From an uncultured Selenomonadaceae bacterium (GTDB taxonomy: Bacteria > Bacillota > Negativicutes > Selenomonadales > Selenomonadaceae), in NCBI GenBank assembly GCA_905234195.1, contig CAJOFR010000012.1, positions 62,001-126,000 of the forward strand: a DNA stretch of 64,000 nt. Reading direction: 5' to 3'. Below, piece after piece: positions 19,636 to 28,412 of this stretch. The notes under the pieces are model-generated. The model was given only the letters and a program-made list of their open reading frames with translations. It was not told the DNA's origin and searched no databases. The stretch's first letter is position 1, and the number at the start of each line of letters is the position of its first letter. Both the position numbers and the translations under genes were made by a program.

Positions 19636-21034
19636 CAAAAAAATTTTGCTCGCGGTTTGTTTGGTGTTGTTTTTTTTCGGCGGCTGGTGGCTGCCGATAA
19701 CCGACCCTACGGAATGTTGCTACACGCTGACGGCAAAGGAAATGCTGGCGGCGGGAGATTATTTTTCGCCGCGCATATACGGAGATTTTTGGTACGACAA
19801 GCCGATATTTTTTTATTGGGAATTGATTTTGGCGTACAAAATTTTTGGCGTGAATGAATTTGCGTCGAGATTTTTCCCTGCGGTTTTCGCGACGCTCGGA
19901 ATTTTTTTGACGTACTCTTTCGCCGAAAAACTCTACAACAAAAAAATCGCATTCACGGCGGCGATAATTCTCGCAACTTCCGTCGAATACTGGTACATTG
20001 CGCACGCGGTGATAACCGATATGACTTTGTTCTGCGCGGTCTCGACGACGCTGATGACTTTTTATTTCGGCTACGTCGAAAAAAAACCGAAGCTGTATTT
20101 AATTTCGTACGCGGCGGCGGGAATTGCGGTCTTGACGAAAGGACCAATCGGCTTTTTGTTGCCGGGGCTGATAATTTTAATTTTCTTGGCGGTGCAAAAA
20201 GATTTGAAATACCTGCCGAAATTATTGCGCGGCGTGCCGATAACCATCTTGGTTGCGGCGGTTTGGTACCTGCCAATGTATTTTTTGCACGGGCGCATTT
20301 TCCTGGACAACTTTTTGGGCGTGCACAACTTCCTGCGCGCGACGCAATCGGAGCACCCCGAAGTAGACGTTTGGTTTTATTATTTAATCGTGTTCGTCGT
20401 GGGGCTGGCGGCGTGGGTTTTGCCGATAATCGCGGAATTTTTGAAAGAGCGTCGTCTGCCGAAATTCGACACGCGCCAAAAATTTTTGTTGATATGGGCG
20501 GCGGCGGTCTTCGTCGTCTTCCAAAGTTTCGCGACAAAATACGTGACGTACACTTTTCCCTACATGATGCCGCTTGCAATTTTGTTCGCGGGATTTTTCG
20601 TCAAGCGTGAAAAACTTTTCCGGAATATGGCGGCGGGAATGATAATCTTTTTGACGGTGTCGACGCTCGTTGCAATTCCGATTGTCAAAGAAAATTCCGG
20701 CAAAGCGGCGGCTGAAATAATTTCCCCGCTCGTCGACGAAAAGACTTGCGTCGTGAGCTACAGAAGAGTTTATTCCGGCTCGTTGGTCTTTTACAGCGGA
20801 GCGAAAATTTTCCGGCTGGAGGACACCGCGACAATTTCTAAACTCAAGCCGGACAGAATGAGCTGGACAACTTTAAACGTAATGCCTTTCCTGGATTTTA
20901 AAAATTTGCCGCGCGATAAAAAAATTGTCGCGATTGTCGATAAAGAACGTGAGGAGAAATTTTTTGAGCTTGCCGGAAAAAATTGGCGGCTCGTCGAAAA
21001 TTTTGACGAATATAAAATAGTGGTTAGGGATTAG
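19628..21034 (+). CDS. ArnT/PMT-type (GT39/GT83) membrane glycosyltransferase
   Basis: 468 aa, about 10-12 predicted membrane segments. The first extracytoplasmic loop has the acidic motif ITDPTECCYTLTAKEML followed by YGDFWYDKPIFFYWE, as in enzymes that move sugars from polyprenyl-phosphate donors (ArnT, PMT_2). The C-terminal half ends with a soluble domain (from ~380). It could modify lipid A or another envelope glycan; the acceptor cannot be read from sequence. Its ATG lies in the recJ end. Its last residues VVRD-stop are written by a heptamer array. Confidence 0.82.
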   Translation: MTDKKILLAVCLVLFFFGGWWLPITDPTECCYTLTAKEMLAAGDYFSPRIYGDFWYDKPIFFYWELILAYKIFGVNEFASRFFPAVFATLGIFLTYSFAEKLYNKKIAFTAAIILATSVEYWYIAHAVITDMTLFCAVSTTLMTFYFGYVEKKPKLYLISYAAAGIAVLTKGPIGFLLPGLIILIFLAVQKDLKYLPKLLRGVPITILVAAVWYLPMYFLHGRIFLDNFLGVHNFLRATQSEHPEVDVWFYYLIVFVVGLAAWVLPIIAEFLKERRLPKFDTRQKFLLIWAAAVFVVFQSFATKYVTYTFPYMMPLAILFAGFFVKREKLFRNMAAGMIIFLTVSTLVAIPIVKENSGKAAAEIISPLVDEKTCVVSYRRVYSGSLVFYSGAKIFRLEDTATISKLKPDRMSWTTLNVMPFLDFKNLPRDKKIVAIVDKEREEKFFELAGKNWRLVENFDEYKIVVRD

Positions 21035-21052
21035 AGTTAAGAGGTTAGGGGG
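21022..21052. repeat. heptamer array, single arm (array 4)
   Basis: TTAGGGA, TTAGAGT, TAAGAGG, TTAGGGG units run from the last codons of the glycosyltransferase to the relA ribosome-binding region, supplying the TAG stop (21032-21034). No inverted second arm. Confidence 0.65.
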
Positions 21053-21060
21053 CGAAAATT

Positions 21061-23352
21061 TTGAACGATAAAGATAAAAAACCCGTGACGATAGAATCTC
21101 TTCTATCAACGGTGAAAAATTATCAGCCCGACGCCGATTTGGATTTGATTGAGCGCGCGTACCTCGTCGCGAAGGAAGGGCACAAGGATCAAACTCGCGC
21201 TTCGGGCGAACCGTACATAAATCACCCGCTGAACGTTGCGGCTATCTTGACTGAACTTCAGCTCGACGATAAAACCATCGCGGCGGCTATTCTTCACGAC
21301 GTCGTGGAGGATACAATTTTCACGCAGGAAGAAATTTTAGACATATTCGGCGACGAAATTGCTTTGCTCATTGACGGAGTTACTAAGATTGGACAAATTT
21401 CAATTCAGGACAAAAATATTTCCAAGCCCGAAAAAAATTTGCCCGCCGAAAAATCTAAAGTCGACGCCGAACGAAAAAGACTGAAGGAAGAACAAAAACT
21501 CGAAACGTATCGCAAAATGATTATCGCTATGGCAAAAGACATTCGGGTTATCATGATTAAGCTTGCCGACCGCCTTCACAACATGCGCACGCTGAAATTT
21601 ATGCGTGAAGACAAAAGGAAACGTATCGCGCAGGAAACTTTGGAGATTTATGCGCCGCTCGCCAACCGGCTGGGAATATCAAGCATTAAATGGGAGCTTG
21701 AGGACTTGAGTTTGAGATACCTGGAGCCGGATATTTATTACGAGCTCGTCGAGAACGTCAAGAGCAAACGCCGCGACCGACAAATTTATATCACGGAAGC
21801 CGTTCGCCAAATTGAAGAGGTCTTCGATGATTTGGATATTCACGCGACAATCAGCGGGCGCGCCAAACATTTTTACAGCATCTATAAAAAAATGGTTCGC
21901 GATAATAAAGAAATTGGGGAGATTTACGATTTGTCCGCCGTGAGAATTTTAGTCGACGAGGTGCAGGATTGTTATAACGTGCTCGGCGTGATTCATTCGC
22001 GCTGGAAACCGATACCCGGGCGTTTCAAAGATTATATCGCCGTGCCGAAAAGCAACGGCTACCGCTCTTTGCACACAACCGTTATGGCGTTGGGGTTTCC
22101 TCTCGAAATTCAGATTCGCACATTCGCAATGCATCAGATTTCCGAATACGGCGTTGCGGCTCACTGGAAATACAAGGAGGCGGGCAAAAGTGTCAGTGCT
22201 GGAAAATCTACGGATCAAAAAATGTCGTGGCTCCGGCAAATGGTTCAGCTCCAGCGCGAAATTAAAGACCCGAAAGAATATCTTGAGGCGTTGAAGTTGG
22301 ATATTTTCAGCGACGAAGTTTTTGTTTTCACGCCCGTTGGCGATATAATCACGCTGGCGAAAGGTTCCAACCCGATTGATTTTGCCTACCGCGTGCACAC
22401 TGAAGTTGGTCACCATTGCGTCGGCGCGAAGGTCAACGGCAAAATCGTCCCGCTTGAATACAAATTGCACACCGGCGATTACGTCGAGATTATAACCAAC
22501 CGTTCAAACAGCGGACCCAGCCGCGATTGGCTGAATGTCGTCGCGTCGAGTGACACCCGCGCGAAAATTCGTTCCTTCTTCAAAAAGGAAGACCGCGAAG
22601 AAAATATCACTCGCGGGCGTCATTTGTTGGAGGCGGAAATTAAAAAGCTGGGACACACGCCAAGAACTGTGATTAAGGGCAGCCGCCTGGAAAAAATCGC
22701 CGAACAAATGGGCATCCCCTCCGAAGAAGATTTGCTCGCGCAGATTGGTTACGGCGGTGTAAATCTGCGCGGGGTAATCACGAAACTCGTTGAGATTTAT
22801 AACAAGGATTTAGTTGACCACACGCCGCCTACAGTCTCGGCTCTGCTGCAGGAAGTCAAACCCGTGCGCGGCGGCGGCTCCAACAAAAAAAGTGAACACG
22901 GCGTTCTTGTCGAAGGGGAGCGCGGATTTTTCGTGCGGCTCGCGAAATGTTGCAGTCCTATTCCAGGCGACGAAATTACCGGCTACATTACGCGCGGGCG
23001 TGGCGTCTCCGTTCACCGCGTCGATTGCCCGAATGTTTTGAACGGCACCGAACTTGAACGCGTTATCGAAGTCAGCTGGGAAAGCGGCACCGATAATACT
23101 TACACCGTTGAAGTTGAAGTCGTCTGCAACGACAGAGCGGGCGTCCTCTCGGATATTTTTGCCGTGCCTGCGGAAATGCAGCTGAATATCCAATCCGTTC
23201 ACGCCGCGCCGAATAAGAGTAACAAAACTTCGACGGTGAATCTCGGCATCGAAGTCAGAAACTCGGATCAAGTCACGCGGCTAATGAATCATTTGCGGCG
23301 CGTCAAGGATGTTTACAGTGTCACCCGCCCGATTTTGAACGGCGTCGGCTAA
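21061..23352 (+). CDS. relA: bifunctional (p)ppGpp synthetase/hydrolase, Rel/SpoT
   Basis: 763 aa, TTG start. An N-terminal HD hydrolase domain (AILHDVVEDT, HNMRTLKFM) is followed by a synthetase domain (YDLSAVRILVDEVQDCYNVL and RFKDYIAVPKSNGYRSLHT). RFKD is the bifunctional-type signature. Then come TGS (VFTPVGDIITLAKGSNPIDFA), a zinc-finger region (RLAKCCSPIPGDEITGYITRG) and a C-terminal ACT domain (from ~690). It makes and degrades the stringent-response alarmone. The SD is a G-rich stretch partly made by the heptamer array. Confidence 0.95.
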   Translation: MNDKDKKPVTIESLLSTVKNYQPDADLDLIERAYLVAKEGHKDQTRASGEPYINHPLNVAAILTELQLDDKTIAAAILHDVVEDTIFTQEEILDIFGDEIALLIDGVTKIGQISIQDKNISKPEKNLPAEKSKVDAERKRLKEEQKLETYRKMIIAMAKDIRVIMIKLADRLHNMRTLKFMREDKRKRIAQETLEIYAPLANRLGISSIKWELEDLSLRYLEPDIYYELVENVKSKRRDRQIYITEAVRQIEEVFDDLDIHATISGRAKHFYSIYKKMVRDNKEIGEIYDLSAVRILVDEVQDCYNVLGVIHSRWKPIPGRFKDYIAVPKSNGYRSLHTTVMALGFPLEIQIRTFAMHQISEYGVAAHWKYKEAGKSVSAGKSTDQKMSWLRQMVQLQREIKDPKEYLEALKLDIFSDEVFVFTPVGDIITLAKGSNPIDFAYRVHTEVGHHCVGAKVNGKIVPLEYKLHTGDYVEIITNRSNSGPSRDWLNVVASSDTRAKIRSFFKKEDREENITRGRHLLEAEIKKLGHTPRTVIKGSRLEKIAEQMGIPSEEDLLAQIGYGGVNLRGVITKLVEIYNKDLVDHTPPTVSALLQEVKPVRGGGSNKKSEHGVLVEGERGFFVRLAKCCSPIPGDEITGYITRGRGVSVHRVDCPNVLNGTELERVIEVSWESGTDNTYTVEVEVVCNDRAGVLSDIFAVPAEMQLNIQSVHAAPNKSNKTSTVNLGIEVRNSDQVTRLMNHLRRVKDVYSVTRPILNGVG

Positions 23353-23355
23353 TTT

Positions 23356-23494
23356 TTAAGCAACTTCAAATTTCGGGACGCTCGTGCCCCTGTATTCGAC
23401 GTCAAGCAGCGCAAGTTGCCTCCGGATTGTCGAACGCATATTTACCGCGCGATTTAAAAAATTTTTTCCTGTTGAAAATTTCAAGCGGCGTCAT
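23356..23494 (-). pseudogene. possible frameshifted remnant of a small unidentified gene
   Basis: On the minus strand an ATG at 23494 opens 30 codons (MTPLEIFNRKKFFKSRGKYA..., TGA at 23402). A second, overlapping frame continues as RRQLALLDVEYRGTSVPKFE to a TAA at 23356. The two together read like one short protein broken by a frameshift. No SD is visible and I do not recognise the family. The rest of 23353-23581 holds only a promoter. Confidence 0.25.
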
Positions 23495-23531
23495 TTTTTA
23501 AAAGTTAAAATCTTTTTTTTCTCGCCCAATG

Positions 23532-23540
23532 TGCTATAAT
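23532..23540 (+). promoter_or_regulatory. candidate extended -10 promoter for the MFS gene
   Basis: TGC plus TATAAT (23532-23540) lies 41 bp before the TTG start. The -35 region is T-rich without a good match. Confidence 0.55.
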
Positions 23541-23581
23541 TACTTGTTTAACATTTTATAGGACAGAGGGGGATTTTTGAA

Positions 23582-24940
23582 TTGATACTTGAGCGTTTGG
23601 AAGAATTGCCGGTAGGCTCCTTCCATTACAAATTGTTGGTGATAACCGGCTTGGGCTGGCTGTTCGATTCAATGGACACCGGATTAATTTCCTTCGTGTT
23701 GCCGGTTTTGGCGAAAGAGTGGGGATTATCGGCGGCGCAAGTCGGCTGGATTGGCAGCGTGGGATTAATCGGCATGGCACTCGGCGCGGTTTTGGCGGGA
23801 ACAGTCGCGGATCGTTTCGGGCGGAAAAAAGTTTTCGCGGTGACGGTAATTCTGTACAGCGTATCAACGGGGCTCTGCGCGGTCGCGTGGAGCTACGAAT
23901 CACTTTTGGTTTTCAGATTTTTGGTCGGCTTCGGGTTGGGCGGAGAACTCCCCGTCGCGGCAACTTTGATGAGCGAATACGCGCCAAGCCGCCTGCGCGG
24001 AAGATTTATCGTGCTGCTGGAAAGTTTTTGGGGAGTCGGCTGGCTCGTCGCGGCGTGCATATCCTATTTGCTTATCCCGCAATTCGGCTGGCACATTGCA
24101 TTCGTGATTGGCGCACTACCCGCGCTGTACGTCTTCTTAATCCGCTTGCACATGCCCGAATCCGTCCGCTATTTAATTTCGCGCGATAAAATCACAGAGG
24201 CAAAAAACATAATTTTGACTCTCGAAAAAAATTTGGGCGTCGCAAGCAAACCCTTTGACAAAGAATTAAGTCCGGCGGAACTCGGCTCGGAATCAGCGGC
24301 TCAACCAAAATTTTCTACACTTTGGTCGCCAAAATTCAGAGTCAGGACGATAATGCTTTGGCTTGCGTGGTTCGGCATCGTCTACAGCTACTACGGAATT
24401 TTCATGTGGTTGCCGTCAATCGTTTTCGCGCAGGGTCTTGCCGTCGTGAAAACTTTCGAGTACGTCTTAATCATGACGCTCGCGCAATTGCCCGGATATT
24501 TCGCGGCGGCGTGGCTCGTCGACATAATCGGCAGAAAGTATACTTTGTCGCTGTTCCTCTTGATGTCCGGCGTGTGCAGTTACTTTTTCGGGAACTCCGT
24601 CACCCCGAACGAGCTTTTAATGTGGGGCGCGGCAATGAGTTTCTTCAACTTGGGCGCATGGGGCGTCATCTACACCTACACGCCGGAAATGTACCCAACC
24701 GCAATTCGCGCACTCGGCTCCGGCTGGGCGGCGGGCTTCGGCAGAATCGGCGGCATGCTCGCTCCGGTACTCGTCGGCGTCCTCCTGTCACACGGCGCGC
24801 CCATGAATTTAATCTTCGCAATGTTCGCGTCGGTCTTCGTAATAATTTCGTTAATAGTTTTGGGCTTGGGCGTGGAAAGCAAACAAAAATCCCTCGAAGA
24901 AATTGAGCACATAACTTTAAACGGAACTTCGCGCGTCTGA
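23582..24940 (+). CDS. MFS transporter, NiaP/sugar-porter-like
   Basis: 452 aa, 12 predicted membrane helices, TTG start behind GAGGGGG (23567-23573). MFS signatures: GTVADRFGRKKVF between TM2 and TM3, GFGLGGELPVAATLMSEYAP in TM4-5, the PESVRYL loop after TM6, DIIGRKY between TM8 and TM9, and YTPEMYPTAIRALGSGWA in TM10-11. These resemble the niacin/aromatic-acid branch (NiaP, YceI) of the metabolite:H+ symporters. The substrate is inferred, not proven. Confidence 0.8.
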   Translation: MILERLEELPVGSFHYKLLVITGLGWLFDSMDTGLISFVLPVLAKEWGLSAAQVGWIGSVGLIGMALGAVLAGTVADRFGRKKVFAVTVILYSVSTGLCAVAWSYESLLVFRFLVGFGLGGELPVAATLMSEYAPSRLRGRFIVLLESFWGVGWLVAACISYLLIPQFGWHIAFVIGALPALYVFLIRLHMPESVRYLISRDKITEAKNIILTLEKNLGVASKPFDKELSPAELGSESAAQPKFSTLWSPKFRVRTIMLWLAWFGIVYSYYGIFMWLPSIVFAQGLAVVKTFEYVLIMTLAQLPGYFAAAWLVDIIGRKYTLSLFLLMSGVCSYFFGNSVTPNELLMWGAAMSFFNLGAWGVIYTYTPEMYPTAIRALGSGWAAGFGRIGGMLAPVLVGVLLSHGAPMNLIFAMFASVFVIISLIVLGLGVESKQKSLEEIEHITLNGTSRV

Positions 24941-24957
24941 AAATTTTTCAAGCGCAC

Positions 24958-24990
24958 AAAAAAAACCGTCGGCAAGTCCGGCGGCTTTTT
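24958..24990. terminator. bidirectional intrinsic terminator
   Basis: CCGTCGG (24966-24972) pairs with CCGGCGG (24978-24984) with one T-G wobble and a 5-nt loop. A-run on the left and T-run on the right serve both the MFS gene (+) and the macrodomain gene (-). Confidence 0.8.
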
Positions 24991-25765
24991 ATTTGCCAAA
25001 AATTTTTCGATAAATCTGCGCGTCGACGTCCTTAAACACATTGAACACGACGACCGAATTATTTTTCGACAAAAATTTTCTGACGGTATCGACTGCAATT
25101 TCGGCGGCGCGTTGATTCGGAAAATGAAACTCCCCCGTCGAAATGCAACAGAAGGCGACGCTCTTCAGATTATTTTTCGCGGCAAGGGCAAGGCAATTTT
25201 CGTAGCAGGCGGCAAGTTGACTTTCCTCTTGAGAATTTTGCTGACGATGCGGCGGAATAATCGGTCCCACCGTGTGAATGACAAACTTGCTCGGCAAATT
25301 AAAGGCCGGCGTAATTTTCGCGCGCCCCGTCGGCTCGTCACTCCCCCGCATAATTTTTTGACAGGCGTCGCGCAGCTGAAGACCCGCCGCCGAATGAATA
25401 GCGTTATCTATGCAATTATGCAGCGGCACGAAACAACCAAGTAGCGCGGAATTTGCGGCATTAACAATCGCGTCGACTGCAAGGCGTGTAATATCTCCCT
25501 GCCACAGCTTAATATTTTTCTCGACGTTCGGAATATCGGCAAGTGTGATAATTCCGCGCTCTTCGACTTCGGCAGATAAAATTTCGTCCTGAAGTTTCAA
25601 AAATTTTTCGTCGAGAGGCATCGGCGGGCGGATATTCATCAAGGCGCGCAAAAGTTTTCGCTGTGAAATTAAATCGTTCGGCAGGTCGGGAATTTTTACT
25701 TCGGGCATCTCCGCCGACAAATGCGCGTTGAGTTTTTTTATTTTTTCCAGTCTGTCCAAAGCCAT
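24989..25765 (-). CDS. Zn-dependent macrodomain ADP-ribosyl hydrolase (SirTM partner)
   Basis: 258 aa from ATG 25765; GAGGTG directly before the ATG would fit the in-frame TTG 6 nt later, so the start is uncertain by two codons. An N-terminal helical extension (LISQRKLLRALMNIRPPMP) is followed by the macrodomain: WQGDITRLAVDAIVNAANS, then ALLGCFVPLHNCIDNAIHSAAG with the Cys/His/Cys zinc ligands, KFVIHTVGP and CCISTGEFHFPNQRAAEIA. Zn-macrodomains of this class remove ADP-ribose placed by sirtuin SirTM, which is encoded 4 bp upstream. The gcvH-L and lipoate-ligase partners known from Staphylococcus/Streptococcus are not adjacent. Confidence 0.87.
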   Translation of the reverse strand: MALDRLEKIKKLNAHLSAEMPEVKIPDLPNDLISQRKLLRALMNIRPPMPLDEKFLKLQDEILSAEVEERGIITLADIPNVEKNIKLWQGDITRLAVDAIVNAANSALLGCFVPLHNCIDNAIHSAAGLQLRDACQKIMRGSDEPTGRAKITPAFNLPSKFVIHTVGPIIPPHRQQNSQEESQLAACYENCLALAAKNNLKSVAFCCISTGEFHFPNQRAAEIAVDTVRKFLSKNNSVVVFNVFKDVDAQIYRKIFGK

Positions 25766-25769
25766 CACC

Positions 25770-26597
25770 TCAAATTTGCATAAGCACTTCTTTAATATCG
25801 GCGTCAATCAAAATACTCTGCGCGGCAATTTCTTTCGGCGCAAAAATTTCGCCCTTGTTAATGCAAATGTATCGCGCCTTCGGATTTTCGGCGGTGAACT
25901 CCCAAAAAGGATACTTGATAATGCCGGGCGTGTTGCTGCCGACGCCAAGTTCAAGGTACACAATTTCCGCGCGCAGATTTTTCTGCAGAAATTTCCTGTA
26001 GTGATTCGACGCCAACTTCCAGCCAAAATCCTCAACAAACCTGTCGTCGATTCGCAAATTCGTCGTCATGACTTCGCCGCATTTCGGGCAGCGGGGAAAA
26101 TATTTTTCGGGGACGCTCATATTTTTTTGCGCGGCGATCATTTCGCGAACAATCTCCTCGTTATCGTAAGTCTTCTCGTGGCAGGGCGTGGGGCATTGAA
26201 ACAAACCGTAATCCCCCTGCGTGTAAAAAAGTCTTGCCTTGTCGAAACCGTTGTTCTGAAAAAGATGGTCAACATTCGTCGTCAAGACAAAATAATTTTT
26301 TTCGCGGACAATCTCCAAAAGTTTTCGGTGAACTTCGCTGGGCGGCTGGTCGTAGCGATTGTAAAAAATATTTCTGCACCAAAAAGCCCAAAATTCTCCG
26401 GCAGTCGGGTAGGGATAAAATCCGCCGCTGTACATATCGTGAAAGCCGTATTTTTTTTCAAAGTCCGCGAAATATTTTTGGAAACGCTCTCCGGAATAAG
26501 TATATCCGGCGGCAGTGGAAAGCCCTGCGCCCGCGCCGATTAAAATATTTTTTGCGCCGCGAATAATTTTTGCGGCTTGAGAAATTTTTTCGTCCAT
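25770..26597 (-). CDS. class M sirtuin (SirTM), protein ADP-ribosyltransferase-type
   Basis: 275 aa from ATG 26597 (GGTGA at good spacing). Rossmann NAD site IGAGAGLSTAAGYTYSGERF, then LTTNVDHLFQ, and FYTQGDYGLFQC, where the histidine of classical deacetylases is replaced. The zinc site uses CPTPCHEKT and CPKCGEV. GVGSNTPGI and YICINKGE complete the fold. Class M sirtuins mono-ADP-ribosylate lipoylated GcvH-like carriers in pathogens; the substrate here is unknown. The gene sits just after a terminator that ends the motility operon. Confidence 0.87.
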   Translation of the reverse strand: MDEKISQAAKIIRGAKNILIGAGAGLSTAAGYTYSGERFQKYFADFEKKYGFHDMYSGGFYPYPTAGEFWAFWCRNIFYNRYDQPPSEVHRKLLEIVREKNYFVLTTNVDHLFQNNGFDKARLFYTQGDYGLFQCPTPCHEKTYDNEEIVREMIAAQKNMSVPEKYFPRCPKCGEVMTTNLRIDDRFVEDFGWKLASNHYRKFLQKNLRAEIVYLELGVGSNTPGIIKYPFWEFTAENPKARYICINKGEIFAPKEIAAQSILIDADIKEVLMQI

Positions 26598-26606
26598 ATT
26601 ATCACC

Positions 26607-26631
26607 AAAAAAGCCCGCCGCGTCGACGGGC
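26607..26631 (-). terminator. intrinsic terminator after the motility operon
   Basis: GCCCGCCG (26613-26620) pairs with CGACGGGC (26624-26631), loop of 3, with an A-run at 26607-26612 that is a T-run on the minus strand. It lies between the DUF6115 gene stop and the SirTM ribosome-binding site, separating the ADP-ribosylation pair from the che/fli genes. Confidence 0.8.
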
Positions 26632-26638
26632 AAATTCT

Positions 26639-27994
26639 TTAACGCCGTTCGAGTTGGTGGCGCATCATTTGTTGAACCAGTTCGATTGCGCCGCGCCCTA
26701 ATCCTGTTTCGCGCGCGACTTCTTCGACGGACATGCCTGACAAAAGCATATCCCTTATCGTGACTGAACCGACCGTCGTATCAGTTTTGAAAGGCTCGCG
26801 CTGTTTCAAATTTCTGTCGGCGGCGGGAGCTGTCCTGCCCGCTGAAACTCTTTCCGGCTGAATTTTTGGGGCGGGCGGTGTAGAAATCTCGCCTTCGGTT
26901 TCGGACGCATTCTTTATTGCCGCGACTGCCGCCCTGCGAATATCCGAAGACGAGCGGGCGGAAACCGTCGACGATTTATTTTCCATTGCCTCGCGTGGAG
27001 TGACTGAAGGTCTGCCCGCGCGTTCTTGAGTGGTTCTGTCGACGGTCGTCGGTTGAGGCGCGCCCTGCCCGGATATTTTTGCGGAGGCGGTCTTCAGAGC
27101 TTTTCGGACTGCCTCAATTTTCACGGGGTCGGCGTCCACTGCGCGAATACTTGAATTGCCGCGCGAAACTATCACCGAACTTCTCGCGGGCTGTCTCAAA
27201 TCCTGCACGGGAGGAGCCGCCACAGGTCGGCGTTGAATAATTTCCTCTTCCTCCGCCGTTTTTTCGAGGACGCTCGCAAAATCTTCGGCGGGCGCGGGTT
27301 GCGGGGGCGGTGCGGGTGCGCGCGGCGGGACTGTCGCAACGGGTGGAGTTTGCCCCATAATCGGCGGCTGTGCAAGGGGATTCCTCACGGGAGTCGCCGC
27401 CACTCTTTCCGCAGGTCTCGGCGCGTTCATTTGCGGCACTGCCTGCGGATTCATACCCGCCGCCGGATTTAATGCCGCCGGGTTCGCCGCCTGCGCCAGC
27501 GTCTGATTTTGCATCATCGGATTCATTAATTGTTGCGGCGTCATCATTTGCGGCAACGTGCCTATTATCGGCTGTTGGAGTGGAAGGCGCATATTCATTG
27601 CCGCGTTGATTTTTCTTTCGATTGAATCCATTTGCCGCTGCATTGCGTCGACGTCGTCAACCGCGTCGTCCAATCTCGCCAGCAAGTCTTTTATTTCCGA
27701 AGACTGCCCTTCCCCGCGTTTCAAAAGTTTTCTAAGTTCAGCGACGCGCCCTTCAAGCTGTGTCCTGTTTCGCTCCGAATCGTCAAGGAGATTTTCCAAA
27801 TGCGTTGCCTGATTTTCCATGCGCCCGATAATTTCGTTCGCCGTCTTTTCAAGCTCGATTTTAAATTGGTCTGTAGATTTTTCGGCCTCCCTGCGCTCTT
27901 GATCGGAAAGTCTCCGTCTTCGCGCGCTCATCCATACAAAAAAAACTATAACCGCGCCGACCAAGATTAATATTATCATCAATTCGGTAATCAT
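26639..27994 (-). CDS. DUF6115-like membrane-anchored coiled-coil protein of the motility operon
   Basis: 451 aa. N-terminal membrane anchor (LMIILILVGAVIVFFVWMS), coiled coil about residues 28-135, a long Pro/Ala/Gln/Met-rich disordered middle (about 140-390), and a C-terminal helix-turn-helix-like end VTIRDMLLSGMSVEEVARETG followed by GRGAIELVQQMMRHQ. This layout is found in proteins downstream of fliA/fapA in Clostridia and Negativicutes. A role in flagellar assembly or localisation is inferred from context only. It is the last gene before the operon's terminator. Confidence 0.7.
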   Translation of the reverse strand: MITELMIILILVGAVIVFFVWMSARRRRLSDQERREAEKSTDQFKIELEKTANEIIGRMENQATHLENLLDDSERNRTQLEGRVAELRKLLKRGEGQSSEIKDLLARLDDAVDDVDAMQRQMDSIERKINAAMNMRLPLQQPIIGTLPQMMTPQQLMNPMMQNQTLAQAANPAALNPAAGMNPQAVPQMNAPRPAERVAATPVRNPLAQPPIMGQTPPVATVPPRAPAPPPQPAPAEDFASVLEKTAEEEEIIQRRPVAAPPVQDLRQPARSSVIVSRGNSSIRAVDADPVKIEAVRKALKTASAKISGQGAPQPTTVDRTTQERAGRPSVTPREAMENKSSTVSARSSSDIRRAAVAAIKNASETEGEISTPPAPKIQPERVSAGRTAPAADRNLKQREPFKTDTTVGSVTIRDMLLSGMSVEEVARETGLGRGAIELVQQMMRHQLERR

Positions 27995-28058
27995 GATTTA
28001 CACCTTTTGATTCAAAATTTGTAGGGGTCGGCAAAATTTGAATGTGCTCGACCTTTCG

Positions 28059-28382
28059 TCAAAGAGAAATATCCAAAAAACGTCCGCGTCGTGGGTCAAT
28101 CGCCAGTTGCTCCTTTTCTTCCTGTTTCTTTTGAGATTTTTTGCTGCTCCGATAATAATAGCCACCGCCGCGCCCTTGACGTTCGGGGTCATCTTTAATA
28201 GTGCCGCCTTCGGCGTCGTCCTTGTTGCGAACCTGCGATTGTTTAAGGTCGGCGTCTTTTTCTTGACGAGCCGCCTCAAGATCCTGTTGCAAATTTATCG
28301 CGTGATTCAAATTGTGTTGAACTTGACTTGCATTTGTCGCGTTCGCGTAAGTCATTTGAACTCCAACCGGCGCAATTTCCAT
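28059..28382 (-). CDS. small unrecognised protein of the motility operon
   Basis: 107 aa from ATG 28382, chosen because GGAGGAGG precedes it and the in-frame TTG at 28400 would include that SD. The N-terminal third is predicted helical (ASQVQHNLNHAINLQQDLEAA); the rest is highly charged and low-complexity (Lys/Gln/Glu), ending RRGRFLDISL. No motif recognised. The position between fapA and the DUF6115 gene suggests a flagellar or envelope accessory role. Confidence 0.65.
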   Translation of the reverse strand: MEIAPVGVQMTYANATNASQVQHNLNHAINLQQDLEAARQEKDADLKQSQVRNKDDAEGGTIKDDPERQGRGGGYYYRSSKKSQKKQEEKEQLAIDPRRGRFLDISL

Positions 28383-28412
28383 AATAAACGCCTCCTCCAA
28401 AATAATTCAAGT

